A DNA stretch of 64,000 bases from Massilia antarctica (GTDB taxonomy: Bacteria; Pseudomonadota; Gammaproteobacteria; Burkholderiales; Burkholderiaceae_D): NCBI RefSeq assembly GCF_015689335.1, contig NZ_CP065053.1, positions 5,518,001-5,582,000 on the forward strand, written 5' to 3'. The translations under genes and the position numbers were made by a program. Position 1 is the stretch's first letter. Each line of letters begins with the position of its first letter. Positions 53,108-63,602 of the stretch are shown here, piece after piece. The notes beneath the pieces are model-generated. The model ran no database searches. It saw only the letters and a program-made list of their open reading frames with translations, and was not told the DNA's origin.

Positions 53108-53920
53108 ATGAACAGCAAAATTGCATTGGTAACCGGAGCTTCCTCCGGCATCGGCGAGTCGACCGCGCAGCGTCTCGCGCAAGCCGGCTACACCGTCTAC
53201 GGCACCACCCGCGGCGCGGCGCCACGCCCCAACAAGACGGTCGAGATGCTGACCCTGGACGTGACCAGCGACGACTCGGTCGAGGCCGCGATTGCGGAAG
53301 TGCTGCGCCGCCACAGCAGAATCGACCTGCTGGTCAACAACGCCGGCTTCGGCGTAGCGCCGGCCGCCGCCGAGGAAAGCTCGATGGAGCAGGCGCGCGC
53401 CATCTTCGACACCAATTTCTTCGGCATGGTGCGCATGATTCGCGCTGTGCTGCCCCACATGCGCAAGCAAGGCAGCGGCCGCATTGTGAATATCGGCTCG
53501 GTGCTCGGTTTCCTGCCGATGCCCTACATGGCCTTGTATGCGGCCACCAAGCACGCGGTCGCCGGCTACTCGGAATCGCTCGACCATGAGATGCGCACCC
53601 TCGGCATCCGCGTGTCGGTGATCGAGCCGGGCTATATCAAGACCTCGTTCGACAGCAACTCGCTCGCGCCCGATCTGCCGCTTGCCATGTATGAAGCCTT
53701 GCGCACCGCCCTGAATGCCCGGGTAAAAGAAGTGCTGCTCACGGCCCAGGGGCCGGAGGTCGTGGCAGAAACCGTCTTGCAGGCGGCCATGGCGGCGCAG
53801 CCGAAACTGCGCTACGCTGCAGGCACCCTTGCCGGCCGCTTGCGCTTGCTGCGCAGATTCGCTCCCGCCAGCATGGTCGACGCCGGCATCCGCAAAGACC
53901 TGCGCCTCCAGGCAGCCTGA
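53108..53920 (+). CDS. SDR family oxidoreductase
   Basis: A 270-residue SDR with TGASSGIGESTA, NNAGFGVAPAA, catalytic Ser in NIGSVLG and the YAATKHAV motif. It belongs to the group with short-chain acyl or sterol-like substrates and a longer C-terminus; the substrate is unknown. Upstream palindrome suggests TetR control, and a broken quinone oxidoreductase follows 23 bp downstream as part of the same operon. Confidence 0.92.
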   Translation: MNSKIALVTGASSGIGESTAQRLAQAGYTVYGTTRGAAPRPNKTVEMLTLDVTSDDSVEAAIAEVLRRHSRIDLLVNNAGFGVAPAAAEESSMEQARAIFDTNFFGMVRMIRAVLPHMRKQGSGRIVNIGSVLGFLPMPYMALYAATKHAVAGYSESLDHEMRTLGIRVSVIEPGYIKTSFDSNSLAPDLPLAMYEALRTALNARVKEVLLTAQGPEVVAETVLQAAMAAQPKLRYAAGTLAGRLRLLRRFAPASMVDAGIRKDLRLQAA

Positions 53921-53943
53921 TAACGAAACCTAAAGGAAGCGGC

Positions 53944-54825
53944 ATGAAAGCATTCATCCTGGAAGCATATTCAAAAAAAGGCGCGCTGCGCAAGGCCGAG
54001 ATGGCGGAACCGGCCATGCGCGACGACGATGTGCTGGTGCAGATCCATGCGACCGCCGTCAATCTGCTGGACGCCAAGATCAAGACCGGCGAATTCAAAC
54101 TGGTCTGCCCTATCGCCTGCCGCTGATCATGGGTAACGACGTGGCCGGCGTGGTGGTCAAGGTCGGTTCGCGGGTGCGCCGCTTCAAGGTGGGCGACGAA
54201 GTCTACGCGCGGCCCGACAAGGACCGCATCGGCACCTTCGCCGAGTACATTGCGATGAACGAAAGCGATGTCGCGTTCAAGCCCGCCACCCTGTCGACGG
54301 AAGAAGCGGCCTCCATTCCGCTGGTCGGGCTGACGGCCTGGCAAGCGCTGGTCGAGAAGGCCGGCCTGAAAAAAGGGCAGAAAGTGTTCATCCAGACCGG
54401 TTCCGGCGGCGTTGGTTCGTTTGCCATCCAGCTGGCCAAGCATCTGGGGGCGACAGTGGCCACCACCGCCAGCGGCGCGAATATCGAGATGGTCAGGCGC
54501 CTCGGGGCCGATATCGTCGCCGACTACAAGAAGGACGACTTCGAAGATGTCTTGCGCGACTATGACGTCGTACTCAATAGCCAGGATGCGGCCACCCTGG
54601 AAATATCGCTGCGCGTGCTCAAACCCGGCGGAAAGCTCATTTCCATCTCCGGACCGCCGGACCCGGATCTTGCGCGGGAACTGGGGCTGCCGTGGTTTGT
54701 GAGACTGGCGATGACCTTACTGAGCGCCGGCGTGCGCAGGAAAGCCGGCAAGCTCGGTGTCGGCGACGCTTTCCTCTTCATGCGGGCCGATGGCAAACAG
54801 TTGGGCGAGATCGCCAGGCGAGGCG
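53944..54825 (+). pseudogene. NADP-dependent quinone oxidoreductase (MDR), frameshifted and truncated
   Basis: First frame (53944-54126): MKAFILEAYSKKGALRKAEM ... GEFKLV then runs into CPIACR and stops. The next frame resumes at LPYRLPLIMGNDVAGVV, so one base is missing near 54103-54105. The second frame has the MDR signatures TGSGGVGSFAIQLAKHLGA and KPGGKLISISGPPDP and reaches ADGKQLGEIA, where the family's last 40 or so residues (ending in a KGKVVV-type strand) are missing; instead the frame enters RRGGTGPSS, opposite the minus-strand ABM gene. Both lesions make a functional product unlikely. Confidence 0.85.
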
Positions 54826-54836
54826 GAACTGGACCC

Positions 54837-55196
54837 TCAAGCCGGCGGCGCCCCATCATGCCGTGCGCGCGAATCGGCCGGCGCTTCCGCCCGCTCATGC
54901 ATGCCGTAATCGCGCAGCACGGCCGCCACGCGCAGCCGGTAATCGGCGAAGATGCCGGCCCGCCCCTGCTCCTGCGTTTCGCGGTGCAAGCCGTGATTGC
55001 GCCACCGCCGGACCGCCTCTTCATCGCGCCAGAACGACAGCGACAGGATCTTGCCGGGGTCGCTGAGACTCTGGAAGCGTTCGATCGACACAAAGCCATC
55101 CAACTGCTCCAGGTGCGCCCGCAGGCCGGCGGCGGCGTCGAGGTAGTCCTGGCGCCTGGCCTCATGCGGGATGACCTCGAAGATCACGGCGATCAT
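54837..55196 (-). CDS. Antibiotic biosynthesis monooxygenase (ABM) domain protein
   Basis: A 119-residue ferredoxin-like protein with [43 protein letters not shown] and [19 protein letters not shown], typical of small ABM proteins, which are heme- or quinol-binding or of unknown role. The start overlaps the stop of the NIPSNAP-like gene by 4 bp. Its 3' end is next to the broken reductase gene. Confidence 0.9.
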   Translation of the reverse strand: MIAVIFEVIPHEARRQDYLDAAAGLRAHLEQLDGFVSIERFQSLSDPGKILSLSFWRDEEAVRRWRNHGLHRETQEQGRAGIFADYRLRVAAVLRDYGMHERAEAPADSRARHDGAPPA

Positions 55197-55522
55197 TGCG
55201 CCGCCCGCTGGAAGGCGCCGTCGACCACCTCGGTAAAGCTGCGCTCCTCGCGCAGGATGAAGCGCTTTTCCTGCGCCATGGCGAAGTTGGCGCGGCTTTC
55301 CGGGTCGCTGCGCAGGCGCGCGCGGTAGGCCTCGTAGGCGGCCAGGCTATCGAAGCCGACCAGGCCCCAGGCTTCGTAGTTGGTGCCTTCGAGCGGCAGG
55401 AAGTAGCCGATCAGATTGCCGCCGCAGCGCGGAATGATGCGGCCCCAGTTCTCGGCGTAGTCGCGAAAGGCGTCGCGCTGGAAGGGGTCGATTTCGTAAC
55501 GGATAAAGCAGGCGATGGCCAT
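55193..55522 (-). CDS. NIPSNAP family protein
   Basis: A 109-residue small alpha/beta-barrel protein with [39 protein letters not shown] and [20 protein letters not shown], the NIPSNAP pattern. Function unknown in bacteria. First gene of a two-gene operon with the ABM protein, divergent from the metal operon. Confidence 0.93.
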   Translation of the reverse strand: MAIACFIRYEIDPFQRDAFRDYAENWGRIIPRCGGNLIGYFLPLEGTNYEAWGLVGFDSLAAYEAYRARLRSDPESRANFAMAQEKRFILREERSFTEVVDGAFQRAAQ

Positions 55523-55614
55523 GGTGGTCCTCTCTCAGGTAGAACCCCGACTATACCGGCGGCGGACCGTCGGAAGGTTCGGCGTGGAGCGAACCATCTT
55601 TTCCGGATACTGGT

Positions 55615-55968
55615 ATGATCGCCCTCATGCCATCCGCTTTCCGTCGCCTGCTCGCCTGCCTGTTGCTCGTGCTGTTGCCATTCCAGGCAATGGCCGCCGG
55701 CGTCGCCGCGTGCAACGCCGCCGGCCGCGCGTGTTCCGAACCGATGATGCAGATGATGGACTGCTGCGATCACGGCGACCAGTCCTCGCCCGAACTTCAT
55801 TGCGGCACGGCGTTCGGCTGCATGTCGGCCGCGGCCCCCGCCCTGCTGCCGGATATGTCCGTGCCGGTGGTGCTGTCGCAGCCACGCGCGCTTGCCCTCG
55901 CGCCGGTCCAGTTTCACGATTCCTTCATTCCCGACGGGCCGCAACGCCCTCCCCGCCCGCTCTCCTGA
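55615..55968 (+). CDS. Small secreted Cys/Met/His-rich protein
   Basis: A 117-residue protein with a signal peptide (RRLLACLLLVLLPFQAMA) and a mature part rich in Cys, Met and His (CSEPMMQMMDCCDHGDQ, LHCGTAFGCM), which suggests metal binding. It is first in a plus-strand operon with an outer-membrane-like protein and MerP/MerT-like proteins. ATG 55627 is an alternative start. Not recognised beyond this. Confidence 0.7.
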   Translation: MIALMPSAFRRLLACLLLVLLPFQAMAAGVAACNAAGRACSEPMMQMMDCCDHGDQSSPELHCGTAFGCMSAAAPALLPDMSVPVVLSQPRALALAPVQFHDSFIPDGPQRPPRPLS

Positions 55969-56015
55969 CCCGACGAAGCCTGGCCACGCCAGCCCTTTCA
56001 TCAACAGGATACGCA

Positions 56016-56660
56016 ATGCACACATCAATTCTCCGCACCTGCGCGCTCGGCGCGCTGCTGGCGGCCGCCCTGCCCGTCCACGCGGCGCCGATGGGGTTCA
56101 AGGACTCATGGATGGCCATGGGCGACCTCGGTCCCGACTGGCGCGAGCTGTACGTCAACTACGCCTACACCGCGCACGACGCCATCGGCGCCAGCGCCAC
56201 CTGGATGCGCGCAGACGACCATGGCATCACCCGTGAAGTCGACGAAGTGACCTACACGCGGTTGGTGAAGCGCTGGAACATGAAGCACGCGCAAGCCAAT
56301 GTCTGGTTCATGGGCGGCATCGGTGCCTTGCGCGGCGACGGCCCGACCCGGCTGATGGCCACGCCTGGTGTGCAGCTCGACTATGAAACCACCCGGGTCT
56401 ACCTCGGTGCGACGCATCGGCTGTACCGCGCCAGCGGCGTCAACCACGATTTCAGTTCCGCGCGCGCGGGATTTTCCTTCTACGAAACCGGCTACGACCA
56501 GACCCAGCCCTGGCTGGTGCTCGAAGCGCGCCGCATGCACGACTTGAGCGGCCGGACCGAAGTGACACCCATGCTGCGGCTGATCAACAAACGCTACTTT
56601 ATCGAAGCGGGGGTGAACAACATGCACCAGGCCCGCTTCAATTTTATGTACATTTTCTAA
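56016..56660 (+). CDS. Secreted beta-rich protein of the metal operon
   Basis: A 214-residue protein with a signal peptide (TCALGALLAAALPVHA) and repeated amphipathic strands ending in Phe (RFNFMYIF), as for outer-membrane beta-barrels. Strands such as VYLGATHRLYR, AGFSFYETGY and RYFIEAGVNNM support a barrel. No family recognised by eye. It starts 47 bp after the first gene and is followed 9 bp later by a MerP-like gene, so a periplasm/outer-membrane metal-handling role is possible. Confidence 0.75.
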   Translation: MHTSILRTCALGALLAAALPVHAAPMGFKDSWMAMGDLGPDWRELYVNYAYTAHDAIGASATWMRADDHGITREVDEVTYTRLVKRWNMKHAQANVWFMGGIGALRGDGPTRLMATPGVQLDYETTRVYLGATHRLYRASGVNHDFSSARAGFSFYETGYDQTQPWLVLEARRMHDLSGRTEVTPMLRLINKRYFIEAGVNNMHQARFNFMYIF

Positions 56661-56669
56661 GGAATCATC

Positions 56670-56987
56670 ATGAAAAAAACGATTGCGATTGCGCTGCTGG
56701 TGGCGGCGTCTTCCTCCCACGCCGCGCCGACGCTCAAGGCCGAGGTCAACGGCATGGTGTGCGCCTTCTGCGCCCAAGGCATCGAAAAGCACTTGCGCCA
56801 GCTTCCGCAGACCAAGGACGTGTACGTGAACCTCAAGGAACGCATTGTCGCCGTCGAAATCAAGGATGGCGAAACGCTGGCGCCCGACACGGTCAAAACC
56901 GTGGTCAAGGATGCCGGCTATGACGTGATCGGGATCGAAACGGTGAGCCAGACTGCCAGCCAGCTCAAAGCCGCGGCGGCAAAATGA
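56670..56987 (+). CDS. Periplasmic heavy-metal-associated (MerP-like) protein
   Basis: A 105-residue protein with a signal peptide (MKKTIAIALLVAASSSHA) and an HMA fold: EVNGMVCAFCAQGIEKHL with the metal-binding CxxC, and VKTVVKDAGYDVIGIE. It would carry a soft or thiophilic metal ion in the periplasm to the MerT-like transporter encoded next, whose start overlaps this stop by 4 bp. Confidence 0.9.
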   Translation: MKKTIAIALLVAASSSHAAPTLKAEVNGMVCAFCAQGIEKHLRQLPQTKDVYVNLKERIVAVEIKDGETLAPDTVKTVVKDAGYDVIGIETVSQTASQLKAAAAK

Positions 56988-57370
56988 GCGATGTGGATGC
57001 TGGCGCCGGCTTGAAGCAGACGCGGACGGCATCGGTGCTGTCGTTGTTCACCAGCGCAAGCACGCTGATTTGCTGCGCACTACCGGCTTTGCTGGTGGCA
57101 CTGGGCGCCGGAGCGGCGTTGTCGTCGGTGATCGCGGCGGTGCCGCAGCTGGTGTGGTTCTCGGAGCACAAGGAAGTCGTGTTCGGATTTGCCACCGTGA
57201 TGCTGTTGCTGTCCGGTGCGATGCAGTGGCGGGCGCGCTCGCTGCCATGCCCGACGGATCAGGCGCTCGCAACCAGATGCGCCAGTACGCGCAAATCGGC
57301 GGCATGGGTGTATCTGGCCGCCGTCGGTCTGTACCTCATCGGCGGATTTTTCGCCTTCGTGATGGGTTAA
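56984..57370 (+). CDS. MerT-like membrane transporter
   Basis: A 128-residue inner-membrane protein with three hydrophobic segments. The first has the Cys pair LICCALPALLVALG typical of MerT/MerC-like mercury importers; later Cys are in SLPCPTDQALATRC. No merA or merR is visible nearby, so the physiological metal may be different (for example copper). Closes a four-gene operon. Confidence 0.85.
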   Translation: MSDVDAGAGLKQTRTASVLSLFTSASTLICCALPALLVALGAGAALSSVIAAVPQLVWFSEHKEVVFGFATVMLLLSGAMQWRARSLPCPTDQALATRCASTRKSAAWVYLAAVGLYLIGGFFAFVMG

Positions 57371-57411
57371 CCGCAAAATCGTCATTCGTTTTTCTTTGCA
57401 ACCCGTAAACC

Positions 57412-57452
57412 CGAAACCGTCGTTCCTGGCATTGCCAGAAACGACGGTTTCG
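57412..57452. repeat. Inverted repeat of the REP-like family
   Basis: CGAAACCGTCGTT (57412-57424) and AACGACGGTTTCG (57440-57452) form a perfect 13-bp stem, with a further CTGGCA/TGCCAG pairing inside. It sits between the convergent MerT-like and purL genes and may terminate both transcripts, although no T-run is present. Confidence 0.8.
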
Positions 57453-57492
57453 AGGGGTGTGACTTGAGTTTTGCGCTTTAGCTCAGCTTACC

Positions 57493-60400
57493 TTAGCCTA
57501 CCCACTTGCGCGCATTGCGGAACATGCGCATCCATGGGGAATCCTCGCCCCACGACTGCGGATGCCACGACTGCTGCACCGAACGGAACACGCGCTCGGC
57601 GTGCGGCATCAGCACGCTGAAGCGCCCGTCCGCCGTCGTGACCGACGTCAGGCCCTCGGGCGAACCGTTCGGATTGAACGGATACGCCTCGGTGGCCGCG
57701 CCACGGTTGTCGACAAAGCGCATGGCCTTGACCACCGCGCCGAGATCGCCCGTTTGCGAGAAATCGGCAAACCCTTCGCCGTGGGCGATCGCAATCGCCG
57801 CCTGCGTGCCCGCCATGCCGCTGAAGAAGATCGACGGCGAATCGAGCACCTCGACCATCGCAAAACGCGCCTCGAACTGCTCGGACTTGTTGCGCGTGAA
57901 CTTCGGCCACGCATGCGCGCCCGGGATGATCGATTTCAGGTTGCTCATCATCTGGCAACCATTGCACACGCCCAGTCCGAACGTGTCGCCACGGCTGAAG
58001 AAGCGCGCGAACTGGTCCGCCAGCTGGGCGTTGAACAGAATCGTCTTGGCCCAGCCCTCGCCGGCACCGAGCACGTCGCCGTACGAGAAGCCACCAACCG
58101 CGATGATGCCCTGGAAGTCATCCAGCCTGGCGCGGCCGGCAATCAGGTCGCTCATGTGCACGTCCACCGCCGCAAATCCGGCCTGGTGCATCACCCATGC
58201 AGTCTCGATGTGCGAGTTCACGCCCTGCTCGCGCAGGATCGCCACGCGCGGACGCACGCCGGTCGCCACGAACGGCGCGGCGATATTCTCGTTCGGGTCG
58301 AAGGTCAGCTTCGGCGTGATGCCGGGATCGGTTTCGTCCAGCAGGCGCTCGTACTCGGCGTCGGCACACGCGGGGTTGTCACGCAGGCGCGCGATGCGCC
58401 AGCTCGTGTCGCTCCACACGCGGTGCAGCGCGCTGCGCGCTTCTGTGTAGATTACCTTGGCGTCGCGCGTGAATTCAATCACGCCACGCTCGTTGGGTTT
58501 ACCGATGATATGACTGCACGCACCCAGATTGTGCTCGCGCAGCACGTTCATGACGGCCGATTTTTCGTCCGCGCGCACCTGGATCACGGCGCCCAGTTCT
58601 TCATTGAACAAGGCGCGCAGGGTTTGATCGTTGCGGCGCTCGGCCACCTGGCCCGCCCAGTTCTTGGCGTCGCCCCAGTCGGCGCCATGGCCGGATTCGA
58701 GCGTGAGGATGTCGAGGTTGACCGACAGCCCGCTGCGGCCCGCGAACGCCATCTCGCACAAGGTGGCGAACAGGCCGCCATCGGAACGGTCGTGGTAAGC
58801 GAGCAGCTTGTCGTCGGCGTTCAATTGCTGGATCGCCGCGAAGAAGCCTTTCAGGTCGTCCGCGCTGTCGACGTCCGGCGTCTCATTGCCGAGCTGCTGG
58901 GTCACCAGCGACAGCGCCGAGGCGCCGAGGCGGTTCTTGCCGCGCCCCAGATCGATCAGGATCAGCGCGGTCTCGCCGGCATCGACCTTGATCTGCGGCG
59001 TGAGCGAACGGCGTACGTCGTACACCGGCGCGAACGAGGATACGATCAGCGAAACCGGCGAAACGACCGCTTTCGCATCCCCCTCGTCTTTCCAGGTGGT
59101 GCGCATCGACAGCGAATCCTTGCCGACCGGGATACTGATGCCCAAGGCCGGGCACAGTTCCATGCCGACCGCCTTGACGGTATCGAACAACGCGGCATCC
59201 TGTCCCGGCTGGCCGCAGGCGGCCATCCAGTTGGCCGACAGCTTGATGTCGGAGATATCGCGGATCGGCGCGGCGGCGATGTTGGTCACCGCTTCGCCGA
59301 CGGCCATGCGGCCCGACGCGGCGGCGTTAATCACCGCCAGCGGGGTACGCTCGCCCATCGCCATCGCTTCGCCCAGGTAGCCTTCGAAGCTCATGGCGGT
59401 GACGGCGCAATCGGCCACCGGCACCTGCCACGGACCGACCATCTGGTCGCGCACGGTGGTGCCGCCGACCGTGCGGTCGCCGATGGTGATCAGGAACGAT
59501 TTGTCGGCCACGGCGGGCAGCAGCAGCACGCGCCTGGCGACGTCGGCCAGGTCGAGGCCAGTCAGGTCGATCGCCGGGAATTCATTGTGCACGTGCGTGA
59601 CGTCGCGCAGCATCTTGGGCGGCTTGCCGAGCAAGACGTCCATCGGCATGTCGACCGGCGAGTTGCCCAGCTCCGGATCGATCAGCTTGAGCTGGCGTTC
59701 TTCGGTGGCCACGCCGACGGCGGCGAACAGGCAGCGCTCACGCTCGCACATGGCGGCGAACAGCGCCAGGCTTTCCGGCGCAATCGCCAGCACATAGCGT
59801 TCCTGCGATTCGTTGGACCAGATCTCTTTCGGCGCCATGCCGCTTTCTTCGAGCGGCACCTTGCGCAGGTCAAAGATCGCGCCGCGCTTGGCATCGTTGG
59901 TGATCTCGGGGAAAGCGTTCGACAAGCCGCCCGCGCCCACGTCGTGGATCGAGATGATCGGATTGTCCGCGCCCATCTGCCAGCACGAGTTGATGACTTC
60001 CTGCGCGCGACGTTCCATTTCAGGATTGCCGCGCTGGACCGAGTCGAAATCCAGGTCGGCCGTGTTGGTGCCGGTCGCCATCGACGATGCGGCGCTGCCG
60101 CCCATCCCGATGCGCATGCCCGGGCCGCCCAGCTGGATCAGCAGGCTGCCGACCGGGATATCGTTCTTGTGCGTGTGCTGGCCCGAGATATTGCCGATGC
60201 CGCCGGCAATCATGATCGGCTTGTGGTAGCCGAACACCGCATCGGGAAGGCCGGCGCTCAGGGCGCCCAGATTCTGTTCGTAGGTGCGGAAGTAGCCGCC
60301 CAGGACCGGACGGCCAAACTCGTTGCTGAACGCGGCGCCGCCGAGCGGGCCTTCGATCATGATCTGCAGCGGCGAGGCGATGCGGTCAGGCTTGCCGTAG

Positions 60401-61539
60401 GCAGCCGCCGGTGCGCGCGCGCCGGCCGGCTGGTTGACGTTGGCCGCGTTTTCCCATGGACGCACGGCGTCCGGAATCATCAGGTTCGAGACCGTAAAAC
60501 CAGTCAGGCCGGCCTTAGGCTTGGCGCCACGGCCGGTCGCGCCTTCATCGCGGATCTCGCCGCCGGCGCCGGTGGAGGCGCCGGGAAACGGCGAAATGGC
60601 GGTCGGGTGATTGTGCGTCTCGACCTTCATCAGGGTGTGCGTCAATTCCGTCGACGGGGCGTACTCGTGGCCGGCGCCGCGCGGATAGAAGCGCATGACG
60701 GTCGCGCCTTCCATGATCGAGGAGTTGTCGCTGTAGGCGACGATCGTGCCTTTCGGCTGCAACTGGTGCGTGTTCTTGATCATCTGGAACAGCGACTTGT
60801 CCTGCGCCACGCCGTCGACGATCCAGTCGGCGTTGAAAATCTTGTGGCGGCAATGCTCGCTGTTCGCTTGCGCGAACATCATCAGTTCGACGTCGGTCGG
60901 GTTGCGCCCTGCCTTGGTGAAGGCGTCGAACAGGTAATCGATTTCATCGTCCGACAAGGCCAGGCCCAGTTCGGTGTTGGCTTTTTCCAGGGCGTGCTTG
61001 CCGGCCTTGAGAACGTCCACCGATTCCAGTGGCCGTGCTTCGAGTTCGCGGAACAGATCCGAAGCCTGGTCGGCGTTACGCAGCACGCTTTCGGTCATGC
61101 GGTCATGCAGCAGGCCAGCCACCGCCTCGGTTTCTGCGTCGGAGAGCTTCTTGGCCGCGCCGATGCTGCTGCCCAGCAGGCCCGTTTTCAGGCTGATCGA
61201 AAATGCAATCCCCCGCTCGATCCGGTGCACATGCGCCATGCCGCAGTTGTGCGCGATATCGGTCGCTTTCGATGCCCATGGCGAAATGGTGCCCAGGCGC
61301 GGGATCACGAAGAATTCCTCGGTGACGCCCTCGCGCGAACTTGCCGCGGCCGGTTCGCCGTAGGTCAGCATCGCCGCCAGGCGCGACGTGTCGTCCGCCG
61401 ACAGCGCCGCGCTGGTATCGATAAAGTGATAAAAACGCGCCTGGACCGCCGTAATCGCCGGGGCGACAGCTTGCAATTGGCTCAGGAGGCGTTGGCTGCG
61501 AAATACGGACAGGGCATTGGAACCCGGTAGTATCAACAT
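57493..61539 (-). CDS. purL: Phosphoribosylformylglycinamidine synthase (FGAM synthase)
   Basis: The large single-chain PurL of proteobacteria (1348 residues), fourth step of purine synthesis, converting FGAR, ATP and glutamine to FGAM. Order: N-terminal PurS-like part ([17 protein letters not shown]), linker and FGAM synthetase core ([24 protein letters not shown], split here; [15 protein letters not shown]), and a C-terminal class I glutaminase with [20 protein letters not shown] and the nucleophile GVCNGCQMM, plus the His/Glu of PHAERVFR. Start at ATG 61539 ([10 protein letters not shown]). Divergent from the REC-TPR gene. Confidence 0.98.
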   Translation of the reverse strand: MLILPGSNALSVFRSQRLLSQLQAVAPAITAVQARFYHFIDTSAALSADDTSRLAAMLTYGEPAAASSREGVTEEFFVIPRLGTISPWASKATDIAHNCGMAHVHRIERGIAFSISLKTGLLGSSIGAAKKLSDAETEAVAGLLHDRMTESVLRNADQASDLFRELEARPLESVDVLKAGKHALEKANTELGLALSDDEIDYLFDAFTKAGRNPTDVELMMFAQANSEHCRHKIFNADWIVDGVAQDKSLFQMIKNTHQLQPKGTIVAYSDNSSIMEGATVMRFYPRGAGHEYAPSTELTHTLMKVETHNHPTAISPFPGASTGAGGEIRDEGATGRGAKPKAGLTGFTVSNLMIPDAVRPWENAANVNQPAGARAPAAAYGKPDRIASPLQIMIEGPLGGAAFSNEFGRPVLGGYFRTYEQNLGALSAGLPDAVFGYHKPIMIAGGIGNISGQHTHKNDIPVGSLLIQLGGPGMRIGMGGSAASSMATGTNTADLDFDSVQRGNPEMERRAQEVINSCWQMGADNPIISIHDVGAGGLSNAFPEITNDAKRGAIFDLRKVPLEESGMAPKEIWSNESQERYVLAIAPESLALFAAMCERERCLFAAVGVATEERQLKLIDPELGNSPVDMPMDVLLGKPPKMLRDVTHVHNEFPAIDLTGLDLADVARRVLLLPAVADKSFLITIGDRTVGGTTVRDQMVGPWQVPVADCAVTAMSFEGYLGEAMAMGERTPLAVINAAASGRMAVGEAVTNIAAAPIRDISDIKLSANWMAACGQPGQDAALFDTVKAVGMELCPALGISIPVGKDSLSMRTTWKDEGDAKAVVSPVSLIVSSFAPVYDVRRSLTPQIKVDAGETALILIDLGRGKNRLGASALSLVTQQLGNETPDVDSADDLKGFFAAIQQLNADDKLLAYHDRSDGGLFATLCEMAFAGRSGLSVNLDILTLESGHGADWGDAKNWAGQVAERRNDQTLRALFNEELGAVIQVRADEKSAVMNVLREHNLGACSHIIGKPNERGVIEFTRDAKVIYTEARSALHRVWSDTSWRIARLRDNPACADAEYERLLDETDPGITPKLTFDPNENIAAPFVATGVRPRVAILREQGVNSHIETAWVMHQAGFAAVDVHMSDLIAGRARLDDFQGIIAVGGFSYGDVLGAGEGWAKTILFNAQLADQFARFFSRGDTFGLGVCNGCQMMSNLKSIIPGAHAWPKFTRNKSEQFEARFAMVEVLDSPSIFFSGMAGTQAAIAIAHGEGFADFSQTGDLGAVVKAMRFVDNRGAATEAYPFNPNGSPEGLTSVTTADGRFSVLMPHAERVFRSVQQSWHPQSWGEDSPWMRMFRNARKWVG

Positions 61540-61791
61540 GGTTGGGAGGTGGTTGATGCAGCGAGGCTGCGGGGTTAAAGGTAATGAAGGCACGAATCTG
61601 GGTAAGGCTGAAATCCTTTAGGCCGACATTATACCGTGTTGCTACCCCGACAGCGCGGCGTATTCGCCTCACCGCCTCGTGTGCCTGTTGCCGCCAGCGG
61701 GAACATTAGCGTATCGTAGGGTTTCAAGAGTTTCCCGCACGAACCGTTAACAGTGCTAAAACCCCGTCCAAGGGGGCACGAGAGTGAAAAG

Positions 61792-63426
61792 ATGCAAGAT
61801 AACAGCAACTTGTCCGTATTGGTGATCGACCCTAACCCGGGCATGCGCGGCAGCCTGCAGAACATGCTGGTGCAGTCAAGCATCACGAAAATCGAATTTG
61901 CGGTCAACGCCAGCACGGCCATCAAGCAGGTCGGCAAGCGCAGCTACGACCTGATCCTGTGCGAATACGACCTCGACGGCGGCGGTGGCGGCGATAGCGG
62001 CCAGGATGGCCAGCAGTTACTGGAAGACATGCGCCATCACAAGCTGATCGGCCTGTCGACCATTTTCATCATGATTACCTCGGAAGGCGTCTACAGCAAG
62101 GTGGTCAGCGCCGCCGAACTGACCCCGACCGACTACATCCTCAAGCCGTTCACGGTGGACATGCTGAGCCAGCGCATCAACCGCGCCATCGAACGCCGCG
62201 CCGTGTTCTTGCCGACGTATAACCTGATCAGCCAGGGCAATCTGCGCGAAGCGATCAGGTCGGCCGCGACCGGCGAAGCGAACCATCCGCGCTATGTGGC
62301 CGAATTTGCAAGGCTGCGCGCCGACATGCATGTGGCGCTCGACGAACTGCCGCAGGCCGAGGATATCTACAGCGGCATCCTGGCCAACAAGTCGATCGGA
62401 TGGGCCAGCCTGGGCCTGGCGCGCGTGCTGTTTACGCAAGACAAGGTGGAAGAAGCCGAGAACGTTGTCACCAAGCTCATCGAAGACAACCCGAAGTTCA
62501 TGGCCGCCTACGATCTGCTGGCCAAGTGCCACGAAATGAACGGCGCCGCCTACCGCGCCCAGAAGATCCTGGAGGAAGCGGTCGCCATTTCGCCGCATAT
62601 GGTGCGCCGCCTGCGCCGCCTGGGCGAAGTCGCGCTCGAAGCGGGCGATGTGGTGGTGGCGGAAAAGTCGTTCAAACAGGTGGTATCGCGCTCCAAATAC
62701 TCCGAATTTCGCGATCCGGAAGATCACGTGAAGCTGGTCAAGACCTTGCTCAAGAAAGGTGACACCAACCAGGCCGGCAGCGTGATCCGCGACATGGAAA
62801 AATCCCTGCGCGGCAATGCCGCCATTGATGCCTGCAAGGCCATTTCGGTGGCGCTGCTGCATGAATCGGCGGGCAATACCGCGGCCGCGGTGACGGAACT
62901 CAATGCCGCGGTGGCGGCGGTGCGGCTGTCGAAGGGCTTGTCGAGCGAGCTGAAAATCGGCCTGGCGCGTACCTGCCTGTCGAACCGGCTCGACAATGCG
63001 GCGGCGGAAGTCATGCTGACGGTGATGAACGATGTCGACAGCGACGTGTCGATGCAGGATGCGATGAGCGTGTTCGTCAAGGCCGGCCGTCCGGATCTGG
63101 CCGAAGGCATGAATTCGCGCCTGATGACCCAGGTGCAGGAACTGCTCGACCTGTCGGCCGAAAAAGGCAATATGGGCGACGTCAAGGGCGCGGTGCAAAC
63201 CCTGCTCGAAGCGCAGCACATGGCGCCGAAGAACGTGCAGGTCATGGTGGCGCTGTCCAAGGCGATCCTGCGCCAGCTCGAAGACTTGGGCTGGGACCAT
63301 CCGCTGGCCGAAATTTGCAACACCCAGCTCGATGCCGTCCGCAAGATCGACCCGGCCAATCCGCTGCTGCCGGGACTGACCGAGGATTACCACAGCGCCC
63401 AGCGCAAGTACGGTATTTCCACCTGA
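61792..63426 (+). CDS. Response regulator receiver with TPR-like C-terminus
   Basis: A 544-residue protein: a receiver at 8-135 (VLVIDPNPGMRGSLQNML, CEYDLDGGGGGDSG with a Gly-rich insert after the phospho-Asp position, LKPFTVD) followed by tetratricopeptide-like helical repeats to the C-terminus. The acidic pair has become DP, so phosphorylation may be weak. This REC-TPR type is common in Burkholderiales next to purL-region genes; it may be a scaffold rather than a DNA-binding regulator. Start at ATG 61792 with GAGAGTGAAAAG. Confidence 0.93.
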   Translation: MQDNSNLSVLVIDPNPGMRGSLQNMLVQSSITKIEFAVNASTAIKQVGKRSYDLILCEYDLDGGGGGDSGQDGQQLLEDMRHHKLIGLSTIFIMITSEGVYSKVVSAAELTPTDYILKPFTVDMLSQRINRAIERRAVFLPTYNLISQGNLREAIRSAATGEANHPRYVAEFARLRADMHVALDELPQAEDIYSGILANKSIGWASLGLARVLFTQDKVEEAENVVTKLIEDNPKFMAAYDLLAKCHEMNGAAYRAQKILEEAVAISPHMVRRLRRLGEVALEAGDVVVAEKSFKQVVSRSKYSEFRDPEDHVKLVKTLLKKGDTNQAGSVIRDMEKSLRGNAAIDACKAISVALLHESAGNTAAAVTELNAAVAAVRLSKGLSSELKIGLARTCLSNRLDNAAAEVMLTVMNDVDSDVSMQDAMSVFVKAGRPDLAEGMNSRLMTQVQELLDLSAEKGNMGDVKGAVQTLLEAQHMAPKNVQVMVALSKAILRQLEDLGWDHPLAEICNTQLDAVRKIDPANPLLPGLTEDYHSAQRKYGIST

Positions 63427-63602
63427 TTGTTGGTCAGAGGGCGGCGCGGGGACAGAAACCCGCGCGGACTTTACCGCGTGCCAGAGGCGGCGCCGACGCA
63501 GCTACGGGCACCTCCGGGCCGGGAGGGCGCCAGGGTGGGACGTTCGAACATTCACTGGCGGGATCGGGCGAGCGACCTATTTAGCCCCTTCCTCGCGGCT
63601 GA

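Noticed and set aside
57562..61530. A 1322-codon open frame opposite purL
   Set aside because: It mirrors purL in a GC-rich genome, has no family motifs and is His/Arg/Gly-rich as expected for an antisense shadow. The same holds for frames opposite the FadB-like gene (35646-37940) and the hybrid kinase (732-2252).
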